Positions 11,501-26,500 of a DNA stretch of 64,000 nucleotides are shown piece after piece. The position numbers and the translations under genes are program-made. Location: positions 7,936,001-8,000,000 of the forward strand of contig NC_060023.1 in NCBI RefSeq assembly GCF_021134715.1, given 5' to 3'. The stretch comes from Daphnia pulex (taxonomy: Eukaryota; Arthropoda; Branchiopoda; Diplostraca; Daphniidae). Within the stretch, counting starts at the first letter, position 1, and every line of letters starts with the position of its first letter. The notes under the pieces were generated by a model. It had not been told where the DNA came from, ran no database searches, and was given only the letters and a program-made list of their open reading frames with translations.

Positions 11501-14500
11501 TCAACTGTAGAAGAAGTGTAATCTTCGTCAAGGGTAACTAAATTGGCATCTGTTGACTGAAAAATAGGGGTCACAGAATCTGAAGTAGACCCAAACATAG
11601 AAGTAGGCGTTGTATTAACAATAGATGTCTCCGCAGTAAACGCGGAAGTCGTAGAACTAAGAATAATTTCAGTCGTATACGTTGTAGCTATGTCACTGTC
11701 TGATGAAGTCATAGCTTCATCGGTTGTTGGAGAATGTGTAGAAGAAAGCACTTCGGTTGAATCTGTAGAAATTTCCGCTATCGTAGAAGAAGTATAATCG
11801 TCCAATAAAGAAGTAGTAGATTGAAAAAGTTGAGAGGACGAAGTATCAGAAACTAAACCAATCGTCGTATCGCTTGATGTAGAAGATTCGTTAGTGAATG
11901 CTTCAGTATATGTTGTTGAAGTTGGGGAGAGTGTAGATGGCACATCTGTTTCAGTAGTTTGCAATGGAAATGATGTTGGTGTAATGTCTGTTGCGGAAGA
12001 CACTGAAATATTCTCAAAAACTGTAGTTGCTGTAGTTGAATCGACAAAATCATCTGTAGTTTCCATTGCAGATCCCATTGTTGTGATTGCTTGTTGCGCA
12101 TCCGTTTCTGTTGTTAGATCTTGTGATTCGCTGGATTGTGTTTGGGAAACTGGTTCCAATGTGATGGTTGAAAAAATCGTTCCAACTGTGGTAGAAGGAG
12201 CAAAATCACTTGTTTGATAAGAAGGGGTAGTAGAGTGCAACTCAGAAGGAAAATCAGTTAAAATTTCGGTTGTTGATGCAGATAGAGCAAAAGTGGATAA
12301 AGTTGTGGATTCTTCCTGCGAAGTCGATGATTCAGTGAAGAAAACTGTCCCAGAAGTACCTTCCGATGGGATTGAAGAAGTTACAGAATCACTAGTTGGT
12401 TCAGAAGGAAGAACAGTAGTTGTTATACTACTTTCGCTACTATAATCGTTTTCGTCCGTGAAATGTGTTTCTTGAACAGGGGTAGAGGTTTGTTCAAAGG
12501 GAAAAGCGGTAGACGTAATACTACTTTCGCTACTAATATCGTCTGTGAAATTTGTTTCTTCAACTGAAGTTGAGGTTGAAGGCTCAAAACTGAGACTTGT
12601 TGATGCATCCTCAACGGGATTAACGGTTGTAGATGATTGAGAAGATGTTTCAACATTATTAGTAGTGGTAGAATCAATAGAAGATGTTGTGGTCATAACA
12701 GTGGGGGATTGGGTAGAGGACATTGAAATATGTGAATCTGAAGTTTGCAATGGAAATGTTGTTGGTGTAGAGTCTGTTGCAGAAGAGACTGAAATATTCT
12801 CAAAAACTCTAGTTGCTGTAGTCGAATCGACGAAATCTTCTGTTGATTCCATTGTAGATCCCATCGTTGTGGAAGCTTGTTCCGCATCCGTTTCTGTTGT
12901 TAGAACTTGTGATTCGGTAGATTCTGTTTGGGAAACTGGTTCCACTGTGATGGTTGAAGAAATGGTTCCAACTACGGTAGAAGGAGTAGAATCACTTGTT
13001 TGATGAGGAGGTGTAGTAGAATGTAACTCAGAAGTAAAATCAGTTAAAATTTCGGTTGTTGATGCAGATAGAGGAAACGTGGACAAAGTTGTGGTTTCTT
13101 CCTGTGAAGTTGGTGATTCAGTGAAGAAAATTGTCCCGGAAGTCCCCTCCGATGGGATTAAAGAAGTTACAGAATCACTAGCTGGTTCAGAAGGAAGAGC
13201 AGTAGTTGTAATACTACTTTCGCTACTATTATCGTTATCATCCGTGAAATATGTTTCTTGAACAGGGGTAGAGGTTTGTTCAAAGGGAAGAGTGGTAGAC
13301 GTAATACTAATTTCGCTACTAAAATCGCCAGTGAAATTTGTTTCTTCAACTGAAGTTGAGGTTGAAGACTCAAAACTGAGACTTGTTGATGCATCCTCAA
13401 TGGAATTAATGGTTGTGGATGATTGAGAAGATGTTTCAACATTATTAGTAGTGGTAGAATCAATAGAAGATGTTGTGGTCATAACAGTGGAGGATTGGGT
13501 AGAGGACATTGAAATATGTGAATCTGAAGTTTGCAATGGAAATGTTGTTGGTGTAGAGTCTGTTGCAGAAGGGACTGAAATATTCTCAAAAACTGTAGTT
13601 ACTGTAGTCGAATCGAAGAAATCTTCTGTTGATTCCATTGTAGATCCCATCGTTGTGGAAGCTTGTTCCGCATCCGTTTCTGTTGTTAGAACTTGTGATT
13701 CGGTAGATTCTGTTTGGGAAACTGGTTCCACTGTGATGGTTGAAGAAATGGTTCCAACTGTGGTAGAAGGAGTAGAATCACTTGTTTGATGAGGAGGTGT
13801 GGTAGAATGTAACTCAGAAGTAAAATCAGTTAAAATTTCGGTTGTTGATGCAGATAGAGGAAACGTGGACAAAGTTGTGGTTTCTTCCTGTGAAGTTGGT
13901 GATTCAGTGAAGAAAATTGTCCCGGTATTCCCCTCCGATGGGATTGAAGAAGTTACAGAATCACTAGTTGGTTCAGAAGGAAGAACAGTAGTTGTAATAC
14001 TACTTTCGCTACTATTATCGTTATCGTCCGTGAAATGTGTTTCTTGAACAGGGATAGAGGTTTGTTCAAAGGGAAGAGCGGTATACGTAATACTACTTTC
14101 GCTACTAAAATCGTCAGTGAAATTTGTTTCTTCAACTGAAGTTGAGGTTGAAGACTCAAAACTGAGACTTGTTGATGCATCCTCAATGGAATTAACGGTT
14201 GTGGATGATTGAGAAGATGTTTCAACATTATTAGTAGTGGTAGAATCAATAGAAGATGTTGTGGTCATAACAGTGGAGGATTGGGTAGAGGACATTGACA
14301 TATGTGAATCTGAGGTTTGCAATGGAAATGTTGTTGGTGTAGAGTCTGTTGCAGAAGGGACTGAAATATTTTCAAAAACTGTAGTTGCTGTAGTCGAATC
14401 GACGAAATCTTCTGTTGATTCCATTGTAGATCCCATCGTTGTGGAAGCTTGTTCCGCATCCGTTTCTGTTGTTAGAACCTGTGATTCGGTAGATTCTGTT

Positions 14501-17500
14501 TGGGAAACTGGTTCCACTGTGATGGTTGAAGAAATGGTTCCAACTGTGGTAGAAGGGGTAGAATCACTTGTTTGATGAGGAGGAGTAGTAGAATGTAACT
14601 CAGAAGTAAAATCAGTTAAAATTTCGGTTGTTGATGCAGAGAGAGGAAACGTGGACAAAGTTGTGGTTTCTTCCTGTGAAGTTGGTGATTCAGTGAAGAA
14701 AATTGTCCCGGAAGTCCCCTCCGATGGGATTGAAGAAGTTACAGAATCACTAGTTTGTTCAGAAGGAAGAAAAGTAGTTGTAATACTACTTTCGCTACTA
14801 TTATCGTTATCGTCCGTGAAATGTGTTTCTTGAACAGGGGTAGAGGTTTGTTCAAAGGGAAGAGCGGTAGACGTAATACTACTTTCGCTACTAAAATCGT
14901 CAGTGAAATTTGTTTCTTCAACTGAAGTTGAGGTTGAAGACGCAAAACTGAGACTTGTTGATGCATCCTCAATGGAATTAACGGTTGTTGATGATTGAGA
15001 AGATGATTCAACATTATTAGAAGTGGTAGAATCAATAGAAGTTATTGTGGTCATAACAGTGGAGGATTGGGTAGAGGACATTGAAATATGTGAATCTGAA
15101 TCCAATAAGTCAATGGGTTTTTCTGTTACAATTTGAAAATCTGTGTCTTCGGATTGATCTGTCGTTGAAGTTTCAATTTCAGTTGTACCGTTATCAGAAT
15201 CTGGAGTGGTCACGGAATGATCAGCAGTCGATTGTGCTTGTGATACACTTGTTAGAAACTCTGGTGAATCTGTCGTGGCTACAACTGATATTAAACCATC
15301 TGTGTTTTCAGTCGAATAAAAAAATTCGGATGTGGTAGTAACATAATGAGATGTGTCTAATTCGGTTGGAGATGTGGTTTCTGGCCTTTGTGTTGACGAA
15401 GCAGGGAATGTGGAAAACTCTTCAGGTAAACCGGATGTGCTAGTAGTTTCCATTGTATATTCAATATTTACAGAACTAGTACTTTCAATTGAAGTTGGAG
15501 ATGTTTCAATTGTAGAAGTAAACTGAGTCGATTCTGGTCGTCCTGTTGTTGATTCACTAATTGATGAAGTTTCAGTTATAGGTATCTGTGTCGTTGAATG
15601 TTCTGTAGGTTGCACTGAAACTAAGAGAGTGGTAGAGCCATCAGTTGTCGAAGTTAATTCAGAATCGCCTGTAACTTGGATGCCAGGAGTGGATATCTCC
15701 GACGTAAGATCAACTGGAATTTCGGTTGTGGGAAAGGTAGAAGGTATTAAAGAAATAGAGTCTGTGTCAATACCAATATCTACAGTTGTGGGTGCAGAAT
15801 GTGATTCGGTAGTCTCTGAATTGGAAAAATCTTCTGGCTCCAGCGTGGTTGAAGAAATCGAACCAAATGGGGTAGGAGGAGCAGAATCACTATTCTGATG
15901 AGAATGTGTTGTAGAAGGCCACTCAGAAGTAAAATCACTAAACATTTCGGTTGTCAATCCAGTTAGAGAAAAAGTGGACGAAGATATGGTTTCGCCAGTG
16001 GATGATTCAGTGAAGAAAGTCATCCCGGAAGTTCCGCTTGATGCGGTTGTAGAAGTTAGAGAATCATTAGTTGGTTCAGAAGGAAGAACGGCAGGCGTAA
16101 TGCTACTTTCGCTACTATTATCGTTACTATCTGTGTAATTTGTTTCTTCAACAGAAGTATACGTTGACGTAGACGTTGATTCAACATTGTTAGTAGTTGT
16201 AGAATCAGTGGAAATGTCTGTGGTCATAATAGTTGAAGATGGGGTCGAGGCAAAAACTGTCGAGGTAAAAACTACACTTGTGGGCACAGAATGCGACTCT
16301 GTAGTCTCTGAAGGTGGAATGGAAAAAGAAGCTGAAGACTCTGATTCAATTTCTAAAGTAGTTCCATACGTCTGTTCTACTGTAGATAATGTTGGTAAGT
16401 TAAAATAATTCGTAGTGGTAAGTATATCAGAACTGGAGGTTTGTGATTCTGGTTTTGTCGTGGAGCTATCGATACCATCAGATGTCGAGTAGTATAATTC
16501 AGTTATTTGCTCTCCAGGAGTCTGTTGTGGCGTTGATGACATTGATACAGTTGTTTCTGGTACCCCACTCTCCGTTTGGGCTGGAGTAGACAACAGTATC
16601 GTTTCCGGACCAACAGAGACTATTGTTGTTGAAAATGAATCACTGTTACCGCTATTAAATTCAGTACTTAGTAAAGAGTCTGATAGTGATGTGGATGCAA
16701 TCGTGGAATACGAAGACGAAGTCTGGCCTGATGTTGAAGGAAAAGGTTCAACTGTAGGGAAGATTTCACTTTCACTGCTTGTTTGTGAAACTAGAGAAGG
16801 TGTAGATTGGTTAATATCAGACATGAAAGTAGTAACTAGTCCGTTCCCTTCGGTAGAAAATTGAGGAAATGACGAAAAATCAGGATGCTCAGTGGAAGAA
16901 ACCATTTCTTCGTTATTAATTTGAGAAAATGTTATAGAAGTAGAGCTAGGAGAATTAGTAGTAGTAAAGTAAGTTGAAATTATTACATCGTTCGAAGTAC
17001 TATCTGTCACGGAGGACACAGTGGACGATAGAGCGGAAACAGTATTACTAGGGAAGAGTGTTGATAGACCTGGAAGAGATATTCCCATTTGTTCACTTAA
17101 AGTGGACAGAACAGACTGAATAGTTGACGGAGAATCAGTTTCTGTTTCCACATTTCCTGGGTCAGTGGGGACAGTAGTAGAAGACACAATATTATGAACA
17201 ACAGTTTGGGAAGTTAAAGGGTCGTTTGTCTGACTTGTAACCGTAGATGAGGAATCATTCACTGAAGATTCACCAAAATTGTTGACATGCTCACCAGTTG
17301 CTTCGCTATTTGGAAAATGTGAAGTTGTGTCCTCGGTTGACGTTGTAATTGTTTCTGTTTGTTCTGTTGGCAGAATAGTGTTTGTTTGAGTTTCAGGTGG
17401 TAAAGTCGAAAATGTCGATTGAGTTTCCGGATCATTTGAGATGGGAAAAGTTGAAAATAACCCACCGTCAGTTGCTACATTAGATTCTGATCCAGTTGTT

Positions 17501-20500
17501 GCAGTTGGCTCCGTTGCAGCATTGGTTGAAATCGGAAAAAGGGTAGAAGTTTCGTTGTCATCACTCTCATTCATTTTTTCGGTGGTTGTAAATGCAGATT
17601 GGGTCGAAGAAAATTCGGCTGAACTGACCGTTTGTTCCGAATGCGAAAAAAATTCGGAATCGGTGTTTGGTTCTTCAGAGAAGGTAGATGCTTGCGTCGT
17701 AGAATCAATATTGATAGAACTCGTGCCTGTTTCAAGTGTAGTTGCAACAAAAGACGGCTGAGTAGAAGATTGTGTTGATGGTTCAGTAGAATAATCCAGA
17801 TTCTCCGTAACTATCATTGTCGAAGACGTCGACAATAATCCGTCTGTTCCATCAGATGATGACGTTGAGAAAACAGTAGAGGCAGTGTCAAAGTTTTCGT
17901 AATCTGTGATGATTGATGTGCCAGAAGTTGTTTCCGAAAAAAAGGAATCAGAAGGACTAATGGTAATAATTTCAGTATTTGTTGTAAAAACAGTAGTAGA
18001 CTGGGTTGTAGTTTGGGTAAATGGCATACTGGAAAGGTGCGAATCTGAATCCAGTGTTCCAGTTGGAATTTGGGGTGTGGTGTTAATTATAATTTCTTCC
18101 GATGTATCTGGTTTTGAAGTAACAACATCCAAATTTGTGGTTGTTGTCGACTCGGTTTGCCCAGCATCTATTGAATTAGACACATCTTCGATTGTTGAAC
18201 TTTGAATGGCAGAAATCGTTGACATTTCACTTTCGATGGAGGTTGATGTTTCCAAAAGTGTAGGCGGTGATATTGTTTGTTCCATGGTGGAGAATTCTGG
18301 TGTATTAGTGGAGACTTCTGAAACAAAACTTGGTCCATCAGACTCTATCTCTACTTCTTCACTTGCTTGTGATTGGGCTGATGAAGAAACTAAAAATTCT
18401 GTTGTTATTTCCAGATTTGATATCGTTGACGTTACAGATTGAGAAAAATTTTCAGTTACTCCAATGGAGTTTTGGCTAGTCGATAAAATTTCGGGTTTAG
18501 TGACTGCGGAATCAATTGTGGTAAAGGAGCTTGTTTGTTCATTTTCAGTGGACGATTCCGGCGCGACAGTGGATACGATAGAAACCGAACTCGGTCCATC
18601 AGACTCTATCTCTACCTCGTCACTTGATAGTGAAACCGTCGAAGAAGAAACTTCGGTTATTGTTACTTCCTGGTTAGATTCTGTTGTTGACGTGTCAGTT
18701 TGGACATAACTTTCAGTTACTGTTGTGATGTTCTGATAATTTAAGTGTGTGGTTAAAGGAATGGGTGTTGTGACGTCAACTTCAATTGCTGATGCGGAGC
18801 TCGTTAGTCCATTTTCTTGCTCTTGTACCTCAGAACTTTCTTCTGACGGTTCTGTTGAAAAGGTTGTTATATCGTCTTCGTCGAACGAACTCTGGGTGGT
18901 GTTTAAAGAAAACAAATTTTCGGTTGTGCTAGGTGTTGTAGTAATTGATTGGATGATTGTAGATTCAGTTATAAAAGATGTTTGCTGTTCTGATTGTATC
19001 CCGGGTGTTGATGTAGATGTCAGTTCTTCAAATAGACTGGTCATCATTTCCGTTTGGGACGTTGATTCAATACTTACAGGGCTCGTGTTATCACTTACGA
19101 TTTCAGAATTGATGGTGGTTGAAGATTGGGTAGCGGAAAACATGGGCGACACAGATTCCATATTTTCATCTGTAATTAATTCACCACTTGATGAAGTTTC
19201 TGTGGGGCGAATTGTTTGTTCTTCTTGAAGCACTGTAGACAGTTCGGGTGGAGTGAGGGTTGACAATTGTTCAACGAATTCGGTTTGCAAAATTGATTCT
19301 GTTGTAGATGAAAAATCAGTTACAGTTTCAGTAAGGACATCTGTTGTTGCTGTACAGGGATCTGACGTAAACTCTTCAGTAGCTGAATTGGTAAGAGGCG
19401 ACTCCGTGTCTTGCTCAAATGTTGAAGAAAGTTCGGGTTGGACAGAAGAAGCCGTTTCTTCATTAATCGTTTGGGAGACAGTAACGGAAGATGTAGAGTC
19501 AGGATAGTTAGATACAGTGAAGGCAGTGGTAGTCGTCCCTTCATCTGGAGTGAAACCTGTTGAGGTAATAATAGTAGTTGATTCAGAAAACAGATTAGAC
19601 GATAGATCTGAAGTAGTATGATGAGGAAATATTGTAGTAAGACTGGGAAGAGTCAATTCTGCTTGCGCATCAGTAACTAACGGAATGACAGATTGCACTG
19701 ACGAAGAATTTGTATCAGCATTAAACTGAGAATCTGTAGTAAATGTTGAAGGCAAGGTTTGTGTAACAAAAGATACAGTAGAGTAAGTACCATCTGTTAA
19801 AATGTTCGTCGCAGGAGTGGGTTCAGATGTGGAAGATTCACCGAAAATATTCTCATTGTCGACAGTTGTTTCACTACTTGAGGGTTTTTCGGTTTCTGGT
19901 ACGGCGGTCGAAAATGTCAACATAGGTCCTGTATTATCTAATGTTGATAATGCCACTCCTGTTTCCGTTGTTAACACATTTTCCGTTGAAGTCGGGGAGG
20001 CGGTGGATTGTGAATTTGCTTCGCTAACGTCCTCCGTTTGAAACTCAGTAACTGCAGTTGTTGGTGATGTCATGATCAATTCATTCTGAGTGGTTGTTCC
20101 GTCTACTGTCTGTGTTGTAGGCACCAATGTGTCAACTGTCGATACCTCTTCAATGAAACCAGCATTGCTAGTTTCTTGTGAAGATGGATCAATACTTACT
20201 GGAGTGGTAGTATCATTTGGGATTGCTGACGTTATGAAAGAAGTAGATTGAATTGCAGATTGGGTAGAAGGCAAACTGGAATGAGTCGATTCTGTATCCA
20301 GCTCTAATGTAGAAGAAAGATCGATGTGGATAGTGGAAGAAGCCGTTTCTTCATCATTGATTTGGGAAAAAGTAACGGAAGTGATGTAATCAGGAGAATT
20401 AGTGGTAGTGAAGGAAGTCGTACTCGTCACTTCTTCTGAAGTCGAACCTGTTGGGGAAATAACAGTAGTTGATTGAGAAAACAAAGTAGAAGATAGATCA

Positions 20501-23500
20501 GATGTAGTGTGCTGAGGAGAAAGTGTTGATAGACTTGGAAGAGTCATTCCCATATGTTCTGTCGAGAAGAAAGATTGGATGGTCGTAGGTGAATCTGTAT
20601 CAAAATTCTCTTGTGAAACTGGTGCAAAAGTTGTAGAAAACAGGGTTTGCTCGGCAAAGGATATGGAAGAGGAAGGACTGTTAGTATTCTGGCTAGTGTC
20701 AATATAGCTTTCAGTTGATGCACTACCCGCATGCTCACCAGTTGCTCCACTACTCGAAAGATCGTCAGTAGATACGTTGTCGGATGAAATGATTACAATA
20801 TTTTCGGTTTGATCTGTAGACGAAATTCCTCCAGATGTGGAAGTTTCAGTGACTATGGCAGTTGGTACGTTTTGGCTATTCCCGTCAGTTTGGAATTCAT
20901 TTGAAATGGGCGTTGTTAGATCAAATGGCTGTGAGGTCGTGTGCTGTACAACTGTCACTGGAAGAGAAACAGAAGAATCTGGCGTCGATGTCTCTGTAGT
21001 GAAACTGTCAAAATTTGCTGAATGAGACGTTGAATCAATACTAACAGGACTGTTAGTAATTATTTCCGTTGTCGTTGTGAAAACAGTAGTGGGTTGTGTT
21101 GTAGATTGGATAAATGGTGCACTGGAAAGGAGTGAACCTGAATCCAGTGTTTCAGACGGAATTTTTGGTGTGGTATTAATTATCATTTCTGCCGAAGTAA
21201 CTGGTTTAGAAGTTGTTTGCTGCACAGTAGAATCTTCTGGGGTATGAGTGGATACGAAAATAGACGTAGAACCATCAGATGAAACATAAGAAGCTATCTC
21301 CTCCTCGGTTATTACTTCAGGGTTGAGCAGACCTATCGTTGAAGTCCCAGATTGTGCAGAACTTTCAGTTACTGCCATAGAGATATGATCACTGAAGTGA
21401 GTCGATAACGAGATGGGCGTAGTGATGTCATTTTCAGTCGCTGATGAGGGCCTCGTTGTTTCGTTTTCATGGCCAGTTTCCATTGAGGCAGAATTTGTAG
21501 TTGCTGTGGGCGGGGTAATTTCCACTGTTGTTGATTCTTCTGTAGAAGAAAGTGTTTCAATTGTTTGGTTCGGAAATGCATCTACTGTTGATTGGGTGGT
21601 TGTAGGCCTATCATCATCATCTGAGGTTGTCATACCGTACATAGTTGTAGAGTCAAATATTTGTTCTGATGTTATTTCAAAAGTATTTTCCGGACTGCTG
21701 AATGGTACAGTATTCATGGTAAAACTAGGTATTGTAACAAGAGGACTAGTCGTGATCTCAGATTCTTCAGCTAGTGTTTGGGAAATTGTTGAAATGTGTT
21801 CTGTTTCAGTCAGTGTCGAACCGATGTTCTGTAAATCAATAGGAACTGTCGAATCGGTAGTAAATAAAGAAGTGAATGTCTCTGTTTCGCTTTGAATTGT
21901 CCCCCCAGGTTTCTCAGATGTTGGTGTAGAAACATTTTCTTCTGTAGACATCGAAGAGTTGGTATTTGAATCGATGGTTTCATCCTCAGACGGAGTGGTA
22001 GATTCAGTAGCAACTATTTGATTCTCCGTAGTTGTGGACACAGTAGAAATACTATTGTCATCTGTGAAAGCCAGAGAGGTCGGATTGTTTGTTGAATTGG
22101 ATTGGTCTATTCCATCAGTACTCAGTGATTGATCAGTTGATCCAGTCGTCGTTTCCGAATTTAGAGGATCAGTTTCTAAATTTTCCTGCTGAGATGTTGT
22201 TGTTTCAGGAGAATGCTGTGTTGATATTGGAGTCGAATAGGGACGTGAGGTCGATATATCTTGCTCAATAGTAGAGACAGCTTGAGATTGTGTGCTATCG
22301 CTCGTGACTAATGTATTAATTCCGTTGTCCTCTGGTTCCGTTTGAACCGTTAATACTTCAGTGGTAGTTTCAATAACAGGTTTTTCCGTGGAAATCGAAT
22401 GTTCATTTTCTGTGAATAGTCCACCAGTACTCGACGGCAGCAAAGTAGTTGTGTGGTAACCGGAAGTTGTTGTGTCTTGATTCAATATGTTTTCATCAGG
22501 GGTCGCGAATGTCTGATCGTCATTCGCCACAGCGACTGTGGTGGTGATGCTTGGGTCGGTATTAATTACTGTAGACGGACTACTACTTCCCGATTGATTA
22601 TCGATACTCATTGCTGTCGTAACCTGAGATTCCCCTGATTGCGTTTCAGCAATAGTTGAACTCTCTTCCGTTTCGGACAGTGTTGATTCTAAGTTCTCCG
22701 TACTAGAAGATAATGGCCAAATAGTGGTAAATGAAAAAGTGCTTTGAATCGACGACAAAATGCCGGACAATGTTGTTGTTTCGCTTTGAGATGTCTCTAC
22801 ATTTTGCTCTGATGACGTAGAAGTTTCTTCTGTAGTTGTTGAGCTAGAGCTCGCACTTTCTTCAGTTTTGGCGGGAGTGATAGACTCTGTGACCATCGGC
22901 TCTTTCCCCGTAGTTGTCGTAGTGGGAATATTTGTGGCGCCAGTAACAAACGATTCGCTCAAAGGGGATTCTGTGGAACCAATTTCTATACTATCCTGCT
23001 GCAAAGTTGTTTCGAAAAAAAACTCAGTTGAAATTAGGGTCGACAGGGGAATTGTTGTCGTGGTAGTCGAAGATTGACCCTGTTCGATAGTAGAGCTTCC
23101 AATGGAATCAGTTTCCAAGTTTTGTTGCTCAGTAGTTGCCCCAAGTAACGACGAACTAGATGAAAATGAGGTGGATAAAGGTGTATTCGTCGTTATCAAA
23201 GACAAATCCTGCTCGATGGTAGAGCTTCCGTGGTTTAAAGTGGTATCGCTGGCGACGGATGTAGTAAGAACGCTCTCCGTTACTTCTGGAAAAAACGAGA
23301 ATCCTTCAGTGATAATTTCTAATTCTGGTTTATCCGTGGAACTCGGCTGTTGAAATTGTGTAACTTGTCCGTCAGTGCCAGAAGAAACCAAAATCGTCGT
23401 GAGATCACTTAAAGTTGTTGTAGTCGTCAATGTGGGATCTTCAGTAGCGATAACGACTGTAGTTTCAATGCTTGGGTCAGTATTAACTACTGTAGAAGTG

Positions 23501-26500
23501 CTACTGCTTCCCAATTGATCAGTGGTACTTGTTGTTGTGACCTGAGTTTCTTCAGATTGTGTTTGAGCAACTGTTGAGATTTGTTCTGTTTCGACTGTTG
23601 TCGATTCGGTGTTCTCTGCACTAGAGGAAGGTGGCCAAATAGTAGTAAAGGCAGCAACAGTGCTTTGAACTGACGACAAAAAGGTGGAAAAAGTGGTCGT
23701 TTCACGTTGAGTTGTTTGATCAAATGGCTCTGATGACGTAGTCGTTACTTCTGTAAACGTCGAAGAGCTAACAATTTCTTCCAATTTCGATGGCGTTGTT
23801 GACTCTGTTGTTGTAGCTACATTGGAAATATTTTCTTCCACTGTGACAGCCGGAGGAATTGGTATATTTGTGGAGTCAGTAACGAACGTTTCGTTCATAG
23901 TTGTTTCCGTAACTGTAGGATCAGTTTCAAAATTTTGTTGCTGAGATGTTGTTTCAGAAACAAACTGAGTTGATGCTAAAGTTGACGAGGAAATAGCTGT
24001 AGTTGGCGACCAATCTTGCTCACTAGTAGAGCTTCCCATAGAATCACTTTCTACATTTTGTTGCTGAGTAGATGTTTCAGTCAACGACGAAATAGTTGAA
24101 ACTGAGGTCGACGACGGTGCAAATGTTGTTATTATGGACAAATTCTGCTCGATAGCTGTGTTTCCCTGATCTAAAGTGACATCACTCGCGGCGGATGTAG
24201 TAATACCGTTCTGTGCTCCTTCTGTTTGAACCGAGGATTCTTCAGTGATAACTTCAACAGCAGGAAATTTCGTGGAAGTCAGCTGTTCAAACTGTGTGAC
24301 TTGTCCATCTGTACCTGAAGACACCAAAATAGTCGTAAGATCACTTGAAGTTGTTGTTTCTGGATTGAAGAAGTGATCAACAGGGGTCGACGATGTTTGA
24401 TCCTCAGTCAACGAAACGACTGTTGTCCCAATGCTTGCGTCAGTATTAGTTAATGTAGAAGGGCTACTGTTAATTTCCAATTGATTTGCGCTACTTATTG
24501 TTGACGTAAACTGAGATTCTCCAGTTTGCGTTTGAGAAATTATAGATATATCTTCCGTTTCCCCGATTGTTGACTCAGTGTTCTCTGCACTAGACGACGA
24601 TGGCCAAATAGTCGTAAAAGAAAAAGTGCTTTGAATTGAGGATAATATGTTAGACAATGTAGTCGCTTCACTTTGGCTGGTCCCCTCAGGTATCTCTGAC
24701 GTAGAAGAAGGTTCCAGCGTAGACACTGAAGCGCCAGTACTGACTAAAATCTCAGATTGCGTCGTAGACTCTGTAGCGATCGGCTCTTCCACCGTGGTTG
24801 ATACAATCGAAATACTCGCGGCCTCAGTAACGAACGATTCATTCAAAGTTGTTTCTGTATCTAGAGAGTCAGTTTGAATATTTTCGTGATGAGTCGTCGT
24901 TTCAGAAAAAAACTGGGTTGAAAATAAAGTCGACGCTGGAATCGTTGTCGTTGACGATAAATCTTGTTCTATATTCGAGGTTTCCGTGGAATCAGTTTCT
25001 AAATTTGGTTGCTGGGTAGTGGTTTCAGTAAAAGACAAAGTATTTAGAACTAAATCTGTCGACGGCTCTGTTGTCGATGGCAAATCTTGCTTGGCTGTAG
25101 AGCTTCCCTCATTGGTGGTATCAATTGCGAAAGATGTAGTAACACCACTCTCAGCTACTTCTGTTTGAACTGAAAATATTTCAGTTATAACTTCAAGTGA
25201 AGGTGATTCCGTAGAACTAAACTGATCAAAATGTGTGGTCTGTCCGATACTACTTGAAGACACTAAATTCGTCGTCTGTTGAGTTTCAGTTGCTGTTCCT
25301 TGACTGGAAGTGGCAAAACTTTCTGAATCGGTGTTTGCTGTAATAGTTTCCGTTTGCGCTGAGAAGTTACTCAATGTTGTTGTTACATCGGTCAGCGCTG
25401 ATGACACCCCATCAGTAGTAAAGGATAACGTACTCGGAGTTGATGCCAATGTTGGCATATCGTTAATTTCGGTAGTTTCAACTGAGTCAGAATTTTGATC
25501 ACTCACTTGCGTGGAAGCACCTGGTATAGAAGTTGTATGTTGAGACTGCATTGTAGATTCAGTCACAAATGTCGTCGGCACCGAAGTCGAGGAACTGGAA
25601 GTTGTCGAAACAATTTGTTCAATAGTAGACGTTCCCTGATTTATCAAGACAGTGGGTGTAATTGTTGTGATTTCCTCTAATCCCGTTGAAGTCTGTAGTT
25701 TCTCAGTGGTAACTTGCGGGACTTCAGTATTACTCGGCTGTTCTTCGGTTTCTGTAGTTCCTTGTTCAACAGTGGTAGTGTCAGGTGCGAAATTAGTTGA
25801 ATGTTCAAATTCTGTGCTTGGTTGAGTTGCGATGGAGTTTGTTTCTTGATTAGAAGATTCACTTGTCGTTGTCGGATTAGTGAATTGTGTAGAGCTTATC
25901 GAAACAGGGAATTCTTCTGTAGTAGAAGATTCGCTAGCAATCGTTGAGCCAATAGAAGATTGAGATTCCGTAACAACCGAAAGATCCTGTTGTGTTTCTG
26001 TTGGACGAGGTATTGGAGTAGTTTCTTGGTCATTTGTAACATTCATCGAATTAGGCGGTTGAGTAGATGCTATGAATGTGCTAGACGTAGTAGAAACAAA
26101 ATCTAAATCAAATCCGGGAACTAAATCCGGGCCAGTCACGGAAGAATCATTTTGGGTTAAAGCGGAACTAATAAATGTTGTCATGTTCAGAGATTCTTCC
26201 GTTTGGGTTTCTGAAGAAAATGAATGGTTACTGCTCTCAACCAATGTCGACTCAGTGTTCTGTACATCACTAGATGACGTCCAACCAGTAGTAAAGGATA
26301 TCGTACTTTGAATTGACGATAAAATACTTGACAACGTAGTCAATTCGCTTTCGACAGTCATCTCAGTTGGTTTTGTTGATTGATCATTCTGTTGTGTGAA
26401 TATGCCACCGATAGTTGAATTGGTGTCACTTTCAAACGTTACCAGAGATTCAGTGACTGTCTGTTTATTCTCCGTTGTTGTTCTTTCGGTAGTGGTACTA

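Noticed and set aside
12423-15035. Repeated open frames of about 98 and 112 codons on either strand spaced 786 bases
   Set aside because: They are shadow frames of the 262-residue sense repeat; spacing and content follow the sense repeat.
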